Below are positions 49,620 through 59,916 of a stretch of 64,000 nucleotides of DNA, piece after piece; positions within the stretch are counted from its first letter, which is position 1, and the number at the start of each line of letters is the position of its first letter. The DNA is from Fastidiosipila sp. (GTDB lineage Bacteria > Bacillota > Clostridia > Saccharofermentanales > DTU023): assembly GCA_012511175.1 (NCBI GenBank), contig JAAZGO010000004.1:1-64000 (forward strand). Reading direction: 5' to 3'. Both the position numbers and the translations under genes were made by a program. The notes beneath the pieces are model-generated. The model was not told the DNA's origin, ran no database searches, and worked only from the letters and a program-made list of their open reading frames with translations.

Positions 49620-51192
49620 CGCCAGCCGCCGGCCGCCTCCACAAGGAGCGGCCCGTCATCTCCCTGGGGATCTCAATCCCCAGAAGATCCAGCATGGTCG
49701 GCGCCAGATCCGCCAGCCGGCCGTCATCCAGCGTCCCTTGACGGAGCCCGGCCCCGATCAGCTTGACCGGGTTGGTCGTGTGGGCGGTAAAAGAACCGCC
49801 ATTGACCGGATCGATCATCTCCTCCAGGTTGCCGTGGTCGGCCGTGACAAAGGCGACACCGCCCCGGTCCAGGATGGCCGGGACGATCCTCGACATACAC
49901 TGGTCGACCGTCTCCAGCGCGCGGACCGCCGCTTCAAAGATCCCTGTATGACCGATCATGTCGCCGTTTGCAAAATTCAGGATGATAACGTCGGGCGCAT
50001 CTTCCTCCATGGCTTCCAAAAGGCGGTCCGTTACCTCAATGGCGCTCATCTCCGGCTGCAGGTCGTAAGTGGGAACCTGGGGGGACGGCACCAGGATACG
50101 CCGTTCACCCGCGAAGGGCTCTTCCCTGCCTCCGTTGAAAAAGAAGGTCACGTGGGCGTATTTTTCCGTTTCGGCAATCCGAAGCTGGGTCAGGCCGGCA
50201 TCCGAGACGGCCTGGCCGAAAATGCCCGTCAGCTTTTCGGGTGGAAAAGCCGTTTTAAAATCCTTGAAGGACTCAAAATCAGCGCTGTACTCCGCCATGC
50301 CGACATATGCCAGTCCCAGAGGTGAAGCCAGGACCGGGAATTCCTTGAAACCGGGCTGGCAGAAAGCCCGGGTCAGCTCCCTTGCCCGGTCGGGCCTGAA
50401 ATTGAAGAATATGAAGCTGTCCCCGCCCCTGATGGGGGCCACCGGTTGCCCGTCCGGCTTGATCATGAGGACGGGCAGGATGAACTCATCGGTCACCCCG
50501 CGTGCGTAGGAAGCCCGGATAGCGGCCACCGGATCGGTCGCCCGCTCCCCGTCGAAATCGACAGCTGTCAGGGCCCGGTAAGCTTTTTCCACCCGGTCCC
50601 AGCGGTTGTCGCGATCCATGGCATAGTAGCGGCCGCCCAGCGTCGCCACCCGGCCCAGACCGGCCTGCCGGATATGATCCAGCAGGGCTTCCATGTAACC
50701 GGCGCCGGATTCAGGCGGGGTGTCACGGCCGTCAAAGAAAGCGTGAATGGCCAGATCGCGCACACCGTTTTCCCTGGCCATGTCAATCAGGGCAAAAAGA
50801 TGTTTGATATGACTGTGGACGCCGCCGTCCGAGAGCAGGCCGGCCAGATGGAGGGTGGACCCCATCTGGACTGCCCGTCGCATGGCCCACAAAAGGGCTT
50901 CATTTTTGAAGAAACTTCCGTCATCGACGGCGTTGCTGATCCGCAGGAGATCCTGGTAGACAATCCGGCCGGCCCCGATGTTGGTGTGCCCCACTTCCGA
51001 GTTGCCCATCTGTCCTTCAGGCAGGCCGACATCACGGCCGCTTGTCTGAATCACTGACTCGGGCCATCTGGCGGACAGGCTGTCAAGATAAGGCGTTCTG
51101 GCCGCCAGGACCGCATTGCCTTCAATTTTTTGCGACAGGCCCCAGCCGTCCAGGATCAGGAGGGCAACGGGGCCTTCAGGTTTTTGGGTCAT
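49612..51192 (-). CDS. gpmI: 2,3-bisphosphoglycerate-independent phosphoglycerate mutase
   Basis: This 526-residue enzyme interconverts 3- and 2-phosphoglycerate using Mn2+. It has [10 protein letters not shown] with the metal Asp, [17 protein letters not shown] with the phosphoserine, and the C-terminal [12 protein letters not shown] and [11 protein letters not shown] metal ligands. The ATG at 51192 starts 4 bp after the pgk-tpi stop; the longer frame to 51363 lies inside pgk-tpi. Confidence 0.95.
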   Translation of the reverse strand: MTQKPEGPVALLILDGWGLSQKIEGNAVLAARTPYLDSLSARWPESVIQTSGRDVGLPEGQMGNSEVGHTNIGAGRIVYQDLLRISNAVDDGSFFKNEALLWAMRRAVQMGSTLHLAGLLSDGGVHSHIKHLFALIDMARENGVRDLAIHAFFDGRDTPPESGAGYMEALLDHIRQAGLGRVATLGGRYYAMDRDNRWDRVEKAYRALTAVDFDGERATDPVAAIRASYARGVTDEFILPVLMIKPDGQPVAPIRGGDSFIFFNFRPDRARELTRAFCQPGFKEFPVLASPLGLAYVGMAEYSADFESFKDFKTAFPPEKLTGIFGQAVSDAGLTQLRIAETEKYAHVTFFFNGGREEPFAGERRILVPSPQVPTYDLQPEMSAIEVTDRLLEAMEEDAPDVIILNFANGDMIGHTGIFEAAVRALETVDQCMSRIVPAILDRGGVAFVTADHGNLEEMIDPVNGGSFTAHTTNPVKLIGAGLRQGTLDDGRLADLAPTMLDLLGIEIPREMTGRSLWRRPAAGVL

Positions 51193-51196
51193 GGCC

Positions 51197-53140
51197 TTAC
51201 CCCTTGGCGATGGCGCCGAATTCGGCAGCATCAAGGGAGGCACCCCCGACCAGCCCGCCGTCAACGTGCGGCTGGGCGAAGAGCCCGGCAGCGTTCTGGC
51301 TGTTGATGGAACCGCCATAGAGAATTTTGGCCATCGTTGCGGCCGCCTCTCCATAGAGGTCATTCAGCAGAGCCCGGATGTGGGCACAGGCCTCTTCAGC
51401 TTGCGCATCAGTCGCCGTATCCCCTGTACCAATGGCCCAGACCGGCTCATAGGCAATCATGATCTGACAGAGCGAATCAGGCGCAATCCCGTCGAAGGCG
51501 GCTTTGACCTGCCTTGAGAGTACGGTTTCCGTTTCCCCCTTCTGTCTCTCCTCTTTCAACTCGCCCACACAGATAATGGGGCGGACACCCCAGCCAAGCG
51601 CTGCCTTGACTTTGGCATTGACCGTCTGGTCGGTTTCACCAAAGTATGCGCGCCGCTCGGAATGCCCGATAACGACGTAGGACACATGCATTTCAGCCAG
51701 CATCTTCATGGATACTTCACCCGTAAAGGCGCCCTTGTCATCCTGATGACCATTTTGTGCCGCCACCCGCACCGGCGTCCCCGCGGCATGGGAAACAGCC
51801 GCATCAAGGGCTGTAAAGGGTACGGCCACGATCACTTTGGAAGGGGCCGCGGCTGCATAGGGCATGAGCTGATCGATGAAGGAAAGCGCTTCGGATGGCA
51901 CACCGTAATTCATCTTCCAGTTGCCTGCGGAGACGAGTCCGCGCGGGTCGCGGTCAAGCAGGCAGTCGATCCCGGGGAGTACCTTGCCTTCCAGAAATTC
52001 CAGCGAAGCCCCCCCGCCTGTCGAAATATGGGTGACCCTGGAGGCAAAACCCAGCTGCTCCATGGCGGCGGCTGAGTCGCCGCCCCCGATGATGGAGACG
52101 ATGCCCGCATCGGCGATGGCCTGGGCAACTTTTCGCGTCCCCCGGCTGAAGGCTTCAAATTCAAAGACGCCGACCGGCCCGTTCCATACAACGGTGCCGG
52201 ATTTGGAAATGATGTCACCGAAGAGTTCAGCTGTTTTGGGACCGATGTCAAGCCCCATCATGTCGTCCGGAATCTGGTTGGAAGGCACAATGACGGGGGT
52301 GGCATCTGCCGCGTAGCGGTCCGAAACCGTGGTGTCAACCGGCAGAACCAGATTGACGCCCTTTTCTTCGGCAAGCGCCATCAATTCCCTGGCCAGATCG
52401 AGCTTATCGGCTTCACAGATGGAGCTGCCTACCGGCCAGCCCTTGGCGGCCTGGAAGGTATAGGCCATGCCGCCTCCGATCAGGAGATTGTCCACATTAT
52501 CGATCAGGTTGCGGATGACGCCGATTTTGTCAAAGACCTTGGCCCCGCCCAAAATAGCGGTCAATGGCCGCTTGGGTTCGCTGACCGCCCGGCCCAGCAT
52601 CTCGAGCTCGCGGTTGATGGTATAGCCTGCAACCGCTGGCAGGAAAGAGGCGACACCTGCTGTCGAGGCATGTGCCCGGTGCACGGCGCCAAAGGCGTCG
52701 CTGGCGTAAAGCTCGGCCATGGAGGCCAATTTTTTTGCGAATTCGGGCCTGTTTTTTGTCTCCTCTTTATGGTAGCGGACGTTTTCCAGAAGCAGAATTT
52801 CCCCTTCGCCGACTTCCTTGGCTTTGGCCATGGCATCCGGCCCGATCACGTCTTTGGCCAGGGTGACGGGAAGGCCCGTCAGTTCTGCCAGACGGGCGGC
52901 CACCGGCTCCAGGGAGAGGGCAGGGTCAAAGCCTTTGGGCCTCCCCAGGTGTGAGACAATAATCAGGCGAGCCCCGCGCTCAACAAGGGAGCGGATGGTC
53001 GGGATGGCCGCCCTGATCCTCCGGTCATCGGTGATCTTGCCCGTTTCGGGGTCCAGTGGCACGTTGAATTCGGCGCGAAGCAGAACCCGCTTGCCCTTGA
53101 CGTCCACATCATCAATTGTTTTTTTGTCGTAGCTAATCAT
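51197..53140 (-). CDS. pgk-tpi: Fused phosphoglycerate kinase / triosephosphate isomerase
   Basis: A single 647-residue chain with PGK at residues 1-398 ([53 protein letters not shown]) and TIM at about 404-647 (SAGNWKMN, catalytic His in [11 protein letters not shown], catalytic Glu in [20 protein letters not shown]). The same fusion is known from Thermotoga maritima. In the PGK substrate motif DFNVP the Asp is replaced by Glu (AEFNVP). GAGG precedes the ATG. It forms a glycolysis pair with gpmI. Confidence 0.96.
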   Translation of the reverse strand: MISYDKKTIDDVDVKGKRVLLRAEFNVPLDPETGKITDDRRIRAAIPTIRSLVERGARLIIVSHLGRPKGFDPALSLEPVAARLAELTGLPVTLAKDVIGPDAMAKAKEVGEGEILLLENVRYHKEETKNRPEFAKKLASMAELYASDAFGAVHRAHASTAGVASFLPAVAGYTINRELEMLGRAVSEPKRPLTAILGGAKVFDKIGVIRNLIDNVDNLLIGGGMAYTFQAAKGWPVGSSICEADKLDLARELMALAEEKGVNLVLPVDTTVSDRYAADATPVIVPSNQIPDDMMGLDIGPKTAELFGDIISKSGTVVWNGPVGVFEFEAFSRGTRKVAQAIADAGIVSIIGGGDSAAAMEQLGFASRVTHISTGGGASLEFLEGKVLPGIDCLLDRDPRGLVSAGNWKMNYGVPSEALSFIDQLMPYAAAAPSKVIVAVPFTALDAAVSHAAGTPVRVAAQNGHQDDKGAFTGEVSMKMLAEMHVSYVVIGHSERRAYFGETDQTVNAKVKAALGWGVRPIICVGELKEERQKGETETVLSRQVKAAFDGIAPDSLCQIMIAYEPVWAIGTGDTATDAQAEEACAHIRALLNDLYGEAAATMAKILYGGSINSQNAAGLFAQPHVDGGLVGGASLDAAEFGAIAKG

Positions 53141-53298
53141 TTTTCCCTCACTTATTCTCATGCACACCGGCGGCGCCGGCCTGCCATAATAATCCCGGGC
53201 AACACGAAGCGGCCCCTGTCCAGTTTAACGCCCGCTCGAAAATTCCGCAGTTGGCATTTCTCCGAATATTTTAACCCAAATCGGGCTGGATCACGACT

Positions 53299-54186
53299 TC
53301 AAGACGAGTCCCGCGGGAAAAAAGAACTTTCCAGCCGGTACATGGCCGCATGCTGATCTTCCCTGCCGTGACTGTCGGAGCCGGCTATGCAGAAGAGGCC
53401 CAGCCGGGATGCAGCCGCCTGTATCATGGCGGATTCTTCCGGCCCGGCCTTGCCGTGAAAACACTCAACCCCGAGGATACCCTGGTCCCGGATCAGGGAG
53501 AAGCGGCAGTCGAGCGTCCGGCTGCCGGGGAGCGGCCGGTCACACCAGCCATATTGCTGGGGATGGGCCAGAACGGCCACCCCTCCCCCCTTCCTGATCA
53601 CTTCAGCCACCTGCCCCAGCTCTCTTTTTTTTCTGGCAACGTAGGCCGGCCTTCCTTCATTCAGGAGTTTCTGAAAAGCACTGGCAATGGATGGGAAACC
53701 GGCGTGTTCCACCAGCCAGAGCGCCATATGGACCCGCCCGCGGATCTCATCATCTTCCCCAGTCCCGGCAAGGTCGGCCTCGCTGATGGCGTAACCGAGT
53801 TGGTTGAGCCGGGCGATCATGCGGCGGTTTCGCTCCTGCCGCTCTAAAACGACTTCCTCCAGGTAGTCCAGCATGGCTTGGGGCTGGTCCTCCGTGAAAT
53901 AGCCCAGGACGTGGACTTCCTGTCCTTCGAAACGGCAGCTGCATTCAACACCGGGAATAAAACGGACTTGCGCGTCCAGGTCCCGGAGGGCAGCCCGGAC
54001 AGGGAGAACCCCCGCCATGGAATCATGGTCTGTCAGGGAAAAAGCCCGCAACCTCTTGGCCAGGACTTCATCAACCAGTTCCCGGGGCGACTGAGCGCCG
54101 TCCGAATAGCGGGAGTGAAGGTGGAAATCGACACCTCCGAGACGGGTGGCCTCTTCCAGGTACCGGGCGAGTGGAATCTCAGTCAT
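53299..54186 (-). CDS. PHP-domain phosphoesterase (TrpH/YciV-like)
   Basis: This 295-residue enzyme has the metal-binding motifs of PHP-family nucleotide phosphatases: DFHLHSRYSDGAQSP, SLTDHDSMAGV, PGVECS, AHPQQYG and AGSDSHGRED. Relatives hydrolyse 3',5'-bisphosphonucleotides or act as 5'-3' exoribonucleases. The ATG at 54186 overlaps the glycosyltransferase stop (ATGACTGA), so its translation is coupled. Confidence 0.88.
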   Translation of the reverse strand: MTEIPLARYLEEATRLGGVDFHLHSRYSDGAQSPRELVDEVLAKRLRAFSLTDHDSMAGVLPVRAALRDLDAQVRFIPGVECSCRFEGQEVHVLGYFTEDQPQAMLDYLEEVVLERQERNRRMIARLNQLGYAISEADLAGTGEDDEIRGRVHMALWLVEHAGFPSIASAFQKLLNEGRPAYVARKKRELGQVAEVIRKGGGVAVLAHPQQYGWCDRPLPGSRTLDCRFSLIRDQGILGVECFHGKAGPEESAMIQAAASRLGLFCIAGSDSHGREDQHAAMYRLESSFFPRDSS

Positions 54187-55150
54187 GGCCCATATTTTCA
54201 GCCGGATTCGCGGCCTCCGCAATTTCCGAGATGAAATAGCGGGGTCTTGCCTTGACTTCGCGGAAAAGCGAATCGATATATATCCCGATCAGGCCCAGGC
54301 TGATCAGGATAATGCTCCCGATCAGAAGCTGGAGCAGGATGACGGTGGTAAAACCGGTAGCTGCACGGCCGCGAAAATACATGACCAGGGTCTGGATGGA
54401 CAGGCCCAGGAATACCAGGAGGAAGAAAGTGCCCATGCTGCTGATGAGCAGGAGAGGCCGCGATGAAAAACCGGTCAGGGCGCTGATGGACAATTTCAGC
54501 AGCTTGCGCAGGCCCCACTTGCTCTTGCCTGATGCCCGCTCTCCCACGACAAAGGGGAGGGAGACACGCTTGAAACCCATCCAGGCCGAAAGGGCCCGGA
54601 AAAAAGTGTCTTTTTCAGGCAGGGTCTTCCAGCAGTCGACGACCTTGCGGTCAATCAGCTTGAAATCCGACGCATTCTTCAGCTGGATGCCCGACATTCG
54701 CTTAAAAATTGCGTAAAAAAGGTTGGACGCCAGTCGGTTCCCCCTGCAGTTCCCGTCGGCCGTCCTGACCCCTTCGACGACTTCATAACCCTCCTGCCAG
54801 AGCCTGACCATATCGGGAATGTATTGGGGGGGGTGCTGAAGATCCCCGTCCATGACAATGACGGCCTGGCCCCTGGCCTTGTCCAGTCCTGCACAAATGG
54901 CTGCCTCTTTGCCAAAGTTGCGGGAGAGCCGAAAGGCCCTGATTTTCTGATTGAGCCGGCTCCTGGCAGCCAGCCTGTCCCAGGTCAGGTCTTTTGACCC
55001 GTCATCAACAGCGATGATTTCATAGTGTAAATCCGCAGCCTGAAGCACCTCTTCTGTTGCTTCCATGGTGCGGTCAACCTGATCCGCTTCGTTGTAAAAA
55101 GGGATGACCACGGAGATCAATGCCGGATTATCTTGCTGCATGGCCTGCAT
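54179..55150 (-). CDS. Family 2 glycosyltransferase, membrane-bound (GtrB/ArnC-like)
   Basis: This protein of about 323 residues has a GT-A catalytic domain with VVIPFYNEADQV, the DXD-type IVMDGDLQHPP and RNFGKEAAICAGLDKARG, followed by two transmembrane helices near residues 230-290. Such enzymes load a sugar onto undecaprenyl phosphate for later transfer outside the cell. ATG at 55150 or 55141 are both possible; ribosome binding sites are weak. Confidence 0.9.
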   Translation of the reverse strand: MQAMQQDNPALISVVIPFYNEADQVDRTMEATEEVLQAADLHYEIIAVDDGSKDLTWDRLAARSRLNQKIRAFRLSRNFGKEAAICAGLDKARGQAVIVMDGDLQHPPQYIPDMVRLWQEGYEVVEGVRTADGNCRGNRLASNLFYAIFKRMSGIQLKNASDFKLIDRKVVDCWKTLPEKDTFFRALSAWMGFKRVSLPFVVGERASGKSKWGLRKLLKLSISALTGFSSRPLLLISSMGTFFLLVFLGLSIQTLVMYFRGRAATGFTTVILLQLLIGSIILISLGLIGIYIDSLFREVKARPRYFISEIAEAANPAENMGHD

Positions 55151-55165
55151 CACTTTCTTTTATCG

Positions 55166-55193
55166 AAAATGGACGCGATCAGCTGACGCGTCC
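55166..55193 (-). terminator. Probable terminator after the NlpC/P60 gene
   Basis: GGACGCG pairs with CGCGTCC around a nine-base loop and is followed by ATTTTC on the minus strand, 30 bp after the gene stop. Confidence 0.5.
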
Positions 55194-55222
55194 ACCTTGC
55201 CCCAAAACCCGGCCCCGGCCGG

Positions 55223-57157
55223 TCAGTCGACGACGCGGTTGACCCGGGCTGCCGCCACGTAGTTCTGCAGGTCGGTAATCACCACGCCCCCGTGCGAGCT
55301 GCTGGCGTGAATCATCTGATTATTGCCGATGTAAATGCCCACATGGTGGTAGCCGCTCCCCCTGCTGAAGAAGAGCAGGTCGCCCGGCAGCAGGGCGGAA
55401 TAGTCTTTGCCCGAAACTTCGATCCGGGAGCCCAGCTGCCTGGCCTGGGGGTCGGCGCCGTGGGGAATGTTCTTGTAGCCGATGGCTTCGAAAGTATATT
55501 TAACCAGACCGGAACAGTCGAAGGCGCTCATGGTCCTGCCGCTGTATCGGTAAGGCACGCCAAGCGCGGACCTCGCGATGTCGACGATACGCTGCCGTGA
55601 GTCTTCGTTGGCGCTGCTGCCCGGACTGACGCTACTGCCCGGACTGTCGCTGCTACCCGGACTGCCGCTGCTGCCGGCGCTGCCGCTGGATGAATCGGGC
55701 GGAGAGGGCTTGTTCTTCGAGATCAAGTCATTCGAAATATAGCCTGCATTCCCGGCCTGGGTCTGAATCATGGTCCATGAAGGGCCTGTTGCCTTGACAT
55801 CCAGCTTATCCCCGTGCCGGACCACCACAACAATGGCGCAATTGGTGTTGGGCTCCGACCGGATGTTGGCAGCCCCCGTCGTGACATAAACCGAACCGGT
55901 TGTTTTCGTGAAGCCGGCGGGCGGCGGCTCGATATGGGTCAGCAGATCACTTCGCACAAAACCGATGGTTCCGTTTGCCAGCTTGACTTTCGACCAGGTA
56001 TCGTTGGCCTCAAGCTCTGTGACCGCCTGGTCCAGGGTCAAGCGGCTGAGGACCGTGGAACCGGTGGTCGGGGAGCTGCGGACATTGACAGAAGCGGAGG
56101 CAGCGTAGAGCCTGCGGTTGGTCTTGATGAAGGGATTGGCAGGCGGTTTGTCACGGAGCAGGTGGTTGAAAACATAGGCGATTACTCCGCCTTCCGTCCT
56201 GACCTTGGACCAGCCGCCATTATCTGAAATCTGGAAAATCCGGTCGTCCATGAAAGCCGCCCCGATGATTTCGGAATCGGTGGAAGGTTCCTCGCGCAGG
56301 TTGGCCACTTCCGTATCCACATACTTGTAACAGCCGGTTTCGAGCTCAGCTATTTCGTCAGCCGGTTTGTCAGGGCCGAATAATTCGTTGAACATGTAGC
56401 CGTTCAAACCGTGCTCTGTTCTGATCCTGGACCAATCATCCCCCGCCTCCAGGACCGTGAGAGTCATGCCGCGCAAGCCGAAACCCTCGATCGGATAATT
56501 GGTTCCGGGCCCCCCCCTGACATAAACCTGGCGGTTTTGCACGTAATAGGTTCCGCCTGTTTGAGGGATGAAAACAGGCGTCTCGCTGACATGGCTGCTC
56601 AAAATGAAGCCCTGGACACGCCCCTCCAGAAGAACAGACGTCCAGGCGTCCGCTTCATCGGTTTGCACCAGCCTGTCGTTGAGATGGACAGTGGCAAGGA
56701 GCTCGGAAGATTTATCGGGCGCTGAATAGACACCGGCTGACTCGATGATTACATAAAGAAAGGGGAGGGTCTCCTCGACAGGCGGTTCCTCGGTGGGTTC
56801 CGGCTGGTCGACAATCACAATGACCGGCTCAATTTCTCCCTCAGTTTCTTCAGGGCCGGTATCGGCCGGTTCAATTGGAATGGGATGATCGCGGTCAATC
56901 AGGCCCCCCGGCGGCTCCAGGTGGCCATAGTCCTCAAGAGGGACTTCGACCTGTTTTGAGGAGGCAACGGCAACAATAAAGAGGGTAATAATTAAAACAA
57001 AAGCCAGGGCGGGAAGGCTGAAAAACAACAAGCGCCCGCCTGCGCCCGCGGGGGTCTGCCGACGCCTTCCAAGATTGGGGCGGCCGCGCCCGGCAACCCT
57101 TCGGGGTTTTATTGGACAGACTTTTTCACTTCCCCGGGCCGGGGTTTCGTCGGACAT
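55223..57157 (-). CDS. SH3-repeat NlpC/P60 peptidoglycan hydrolase
   Basis: This 644-residue protein has a basic cytoplasmic start, one transmembrane helix at about residues 43-64, and an acidic Pro-rich segment. Five SH3-type repeats follow between about residues 130 and 505 (QVYVRGGPGTNYPIE, ASVNVRSSPTTGSTVL and others), then a Ser/Gly/Pro repeat linker at about 510-540, and a C-terminal NlpC/P60 domain with catalytic Cys in AFDCSGLVKY and His in YHHVGIYIG. It is expected to cut cell-wall peptides outside the cell. The ATG at 57157 follows GGAAGG. Confidence 0.92.
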   Translation of the reverse strand: MSDETPARGSEKVCPIKPRRVAGRGRPNLGRRRQTPAGAGGRLLFFSLPALAFVLIITLFIVAVASSKQVEVPLEDYGHLEPPGGLIDRDHPIPIEPADTGPEETEGEIEPVIVIVDQPEPTEEPPVEETLPFLYVIIESAGVYSAPDKSSELLATVHLNDRLVQTDEADAWTSVLLEGRVQGFILSSHVSETPVFIPQTGGTYYVQNRQVYVRGGPGTNYPIEGFGLRGMTLTVLEAGDDWSRIRTEHGLNGYMFNELFGPDKPADEIAELETGCYKYVDTEVANLREEPSTDSEIIGAAFMDDRIFQISDNGGWSKVRTEGGVIAYVFNHLLRDKPPANPFIKTNRRLYAASASVNVRSSPTTGSTVLSRLTLDQAVTELEANDTWSKVKLANGTIGFVRSDLLTHIEPPPAGFTKTTGSVYVTTGAANIRSEPNTNCAIVVVVRHGDKLDVKATGPSWTMIQTQAGNAGYISNDLISKNKPSPPDSSSGSAGSSGSPGSSDSPGSSVSPGSSANEDSRQRIVDIARSALGVPYRYSGRTMSAFDCSGLVKYTFEAIGYKNIPHGADPQARQLGSRIEVSGKDYSALLPGDLLFFSRGSGYHHVGIYIGNNQMIHASSSHGGVVITDLQNYVAAARVNRVVD

Positions 57158-57212
57158 GAATGGTTTCCTTCCACGACAAACAGACACCGAATCCAGATTC
57201 CGGCTCCTGGCC

Positions 57213-57241
57213 ATTATAGCATCGCGATAAGCGTCCTTCAA
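57213..57241 (-). promoter_or_regulatory. Promoter of the NlpC/P60 gene
   Basis: TTGAAG (57241-57236), a 17 bp spacer ending in TGC, and TATAAT (57218-57213) on the minus strand. Confidence 0.7.
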
Positions 57242-57278
57242 TCACGGTTCAATTACAGATTGATAACGCCGGACCCGG

Positions 57279-58754
57279 TCACTGCGCAGCTCCGGTACAA
57301 GCCCGCAGAAAGCGGTCCGCCAGCCTGCTCCCGGCCAACAGATCGGCTGCGCCTCCGCAGCTCAGTCCCTTGTCTTTAAACAAGCCGGCGGTTTCCTCCG
57401 CCAAAGAGGCAAGCCGGACAGCCGGCAGCGCCAGTGCCGCTGAAACAAGCCCTGCCGGATTGGCATCACCGCCATCAAGCCCCAAGGCCTTGCGGATTGT
57501 TTCCCTGACCTTCTCGGCCCTGGCGGCACCGCCGCGCTTGCGGAGGGTGGAGTCATCGGCGTGAGCAAGAAGGGCCAGGAGGGTCCGTATTCCCGCCGTA
57601 TTTTCGTCTTCGCCTCCGGCCAGGGCGCCCGATAGGACGGGAAGCCCCAGATTAAAGAGGGAGGGAAATCCCCGCGCTGCTTCCCCCCTGATGCCCCGGA
57701 CTTGGTTCTCAGTACCCAGTCGGGCCGAAAGACCATCAAAACAGGAGCTTTTCTCCAGACTTTCCTCCAGGTCCAGAGCCAGCTCCGCCGCCAGGGCCAT
57801 GAGGTCCCCTGCCACCTGATCCCGTCCGGCTTTATTTTCTTTCCCCCGGGGAGAAAAGAGTGCCGCACAGTAAGTTCCGGCGACCGCAAGCAGGATACCC
57901 GAAAGATAAATCCAACCGCGGTGGGTGTTGATGCCTCCTGTCTCCTCTGCCATGGCCGCCTCGGCCCGGATCCCTTCCAGCCTGAGCCGCAGGGCCTGAT
58001 CCTTGCCGGGCATCCAGCCAATCCGGAAGGCATGCCGGTAATAAGGGGCCAGGACCGCCTGACTTTTGATGAAGGTGAAACGGTCCATGTCATGGTGGGA
58101 GCCAGAGCAGAAAGGAGTCACCAATCCCGGTTTGGGTGCTACCATCAATTCGTAGGAGGAGGCCTCCAGGGCCAGGCTGGCCGTCATATCCGCCAGGGTT
58201 TCCTCGGCGTAAGCGGCCAGCAGGCTTTCTACTTGCTCCTGTAAGAGATTGGCCGGATGGGCCCCCGATGCCGCGCACAGGTAAGCTGGCTGGCCGCATA
58301 TCAGGCACTGTCTGGCAGAAAGCCCCAGGGAAGGGCGTTCAAGCGGCCGTCCATCCCGGTCCATCACATCAAGGTCCAGCAGACGGCCCCAGGGGGATCC
58401 CTCCTCCAGGGCCAGGGTCAATGTCTTCAGCGCCATGGCAGAAAGTCCACATACGGCCAACAGCCATTGGTCGCCCGTATCCCCGCCGCTTGACTCTTCC
58501 GCCGCAAACTTGCCGCCCAAGGCTTCCAGGCTGGCTGTCAGCCTGGCTTTCTCACGGTCGAAAAAGAAGGCGGACAGGGCCGTCCGCTTCACGCTCCCGG
58601 GCATATTCAGGGTCATGGTAAGGACGGGGCACCGGGTTCCGGCCAGAAGTTTTTCCTGCAAAGCGGCGCGTTCATCCCGCGCTGCGAGCACCTCTTCCAG
58701 GGAAACAGGCCGGCTGGATACGGCAGGAAAATCGTGGAGAGGTCGAACGGGCAT
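57279..58754 (-). CDS. citXG: CitXG bifunctional prosthetic-group enzyme
   Basis: This 491-residue fusion has a CitX half (residues about 20-170: MTLNMPGSVKRTALSAFFF, DLDVMDRDGRPLERPSLG, ARQCLICG) that attaches the phosphoribosyl-dephospho-CoA group to an ACP. Its CitG half (about 200-480: APKPGLVTPFCSGSHHDMD, GGINTHRGWIYLSGILLAVAG) makes that precursor from ATP and dephospho-CoA. The product is used by citrate lyase or malonate-decarboxylase ACP. No citrate lyase or such ACP is in the window. The start lies 2 bp after the next gene's stop, so the pair is co-translated. Confidence 0.92.
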   Translation of the reverse strand: MPVRPLHDFPAVSSRPVSLEEVLAARDERAALQEKLLAGTRCPVLTMTLNMPGSVKRTALSAFFFDREKARLTASLEALGGKFAAEESSGGDTGDQWLLAVCGLSAMALKTLTLALEEGSPWGRLLDLDVMDRDGRPLERPSLGLSARQCLICGQPAYLCAASGAHPANLLQEQVESLLAAYAEETLADMTASLALEASSYELMVAPKPGLVTPFCSGSHHDMDRFTFIKSQAVLAPYYRHAFRIGWMPGKDQALRLRLEGIRAEAAMAEETGGINTHRGWIYLSGILLAVAGTYCAALFSPRGKENKAGRDQVAGDLMALAAELALDLEESLEKSSCFDGLSARLGTENQVRGIRGEAARGFPSLFNLGLPVLSGALAGGEDENTAGIRTLLALLAHADDSTLRKRGGAARAEKVRETIRKALGLDGGDANPAGLVSAALALPAVRLASLAEETAGLFKDKGLSCGGAADLLAGSRLADRFLRACTGAAQ

Positions 58755-58756
58755 GG

Positions 58757-59710
58757 TCAGGCTTCATTGTCGGGTTCTGCAAAGGTCATCAGCCGAAGTG
58801 AATTCAGGTCGGATAATCTGTAGTCGGAGGGGATATTGACCAAGCCCAGGATTTGCGAGTTTTTTGTGATGGGATGAATCAGAAATTCCTGGTAGAGCTG
58901 GAAATCCTTGATTTTCCCCGTCGACTTGACATGCATGCGGGGGCCGGTGCAGTAATGACGCTGGCTGCCGATCAGGATGTGATTGGCGTCCAGGAAGGAA
59001 ATGGGAAGGTCTTCGTCAATCAGCTTCTTGACATCTATTTCCAGGTCTTTGAGATTGATGTCCGGCCGGTCATGGAAGGAGAGGATGAAGCCTGAGCGGA
59101 CGTCGTAGTGCTCGAAGTGGTAAACACGCCGGTCGATCAGGCAGTGTTCGACCAGATCCTCCGCTGTGTGCGCCATACGGCGGTTGTTGATTGAGGCGAA
59201 GACAACCTTCTTGATGTCATCCGGTTCAGGGCCGAAAACGCTGGGCCGGGTGACAATGATCTCCTCACCGATGCCGATCAGGAGGTGGGCATTGATCCCC
59301 AGCTGTTCGTAGATCAGGTCGAAGTGCTCGACAACCACGCGCTTTCCCCGCTCCAGGGCCAGTCGGATGGCATCGGCCAATTCGTGAAGCTGGTGAAAAG
59401 CCATTTCAAAGCGGATATCGAGATGGTAGGTGTGGGGCTCAAAAAAACCGGTATCATCCTGATTCATGATGGGCAAAGGACGAACATTGACCCCCTCATC
59501 ATCATTGGTCAGCTCGAGGCCAGGGAACATGCCCTGCAATAGGATGCTCTTTCCCGATCCGCTGTCGCCGATCAGACCGATCAGTGAGTCGAAGGGTGAC
59601 AGGAATTGCTGGGCAATCTGCTTACCCTGATCCACCATACGGGGCGCTCCCCGCGGGGAAAGAAGCACGCTGTAAAGATGGTTTCGCTGCATTCGATCCG
59701 AATAGGACAT
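58757..59710 (-). CDS. P-loop protein with aminoacyl-tRNA-synthetase additional-domain-like region
   Basis: This 317-residue protein has a Walker A motif GLIGDSGSGKSILLQG near residue 45, an ELTNDDEGVNVRPLP segment, and a C-terminal part with HTAEDLVEHCLIDRRVYHFEH. It resembles clostridial proteins annotated as carrying the alanyl-tRNA synthetase second additional domain. The true activity is unknown. AAGGAG precedes the ATG. It is tightly coupled to citXG, so a link to ACP prosthetic-group metabolism or citrate use is inferred. Confidence 0.75.
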   Translation of the reverse strand: MSYSDRMQRNHLYSVLLSPRGAPRMVDQGKQIAQQFLSPFDSLIGLIGDSGSGKSILLQGMFPGLELTNDDEGVNVRPLPIMNQDDTGFFEPHTYHLDIRFEMAFHQLHELADAIRLALERGKRVVVEHFDLIYEQLGINAHLLIGIGEEIIVTRPSVFGPEPDDIKKVVFASINNRRMAHTAEDLVEHCLIDRRVYHFEHYDVRSGFILSFHDRPDINLKDLEIDVKKLIDEDLPISFLDANHILIGSQRHYCTGPRMHVKSTGKIKDFQLYQEFLIHPITKNSQILGLVNIPSDYRLSDLNSLRLMTFAEPDNEA

Positions 59711-59857
59711 AGGCTAAGCTCCTTCATTGCAGGACCGGCCTGGCACGGGCGGCAGATCTTCCTGGACGCCCTCATCTTCTCATAAAAGGGATCCGCCTGT
59801 CATCATGGGGGAATCTTTTTCCCCCTCTTGTTCACAGGCCGGACTCGAAAATTCCTT

Positions 59858-59885
59858 TTGACGATTTCCCCTTTCAAGCTAGAAT
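59858..59885 (+). promoter_or_regulatory. Promoter of the P-type ATPase gene
   Basis: TTGACG (59858-59863) and TAGAAT (59880-59885) are 16 bp apart. The leader is only about 25 nt, so there is no room for an Mg2+ riboswitch. Confidence 0.65.
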
Positions 59886-59916
59886 GGAAAGCAAAGATGC
59901 GAAATGAGGCTTTCCC

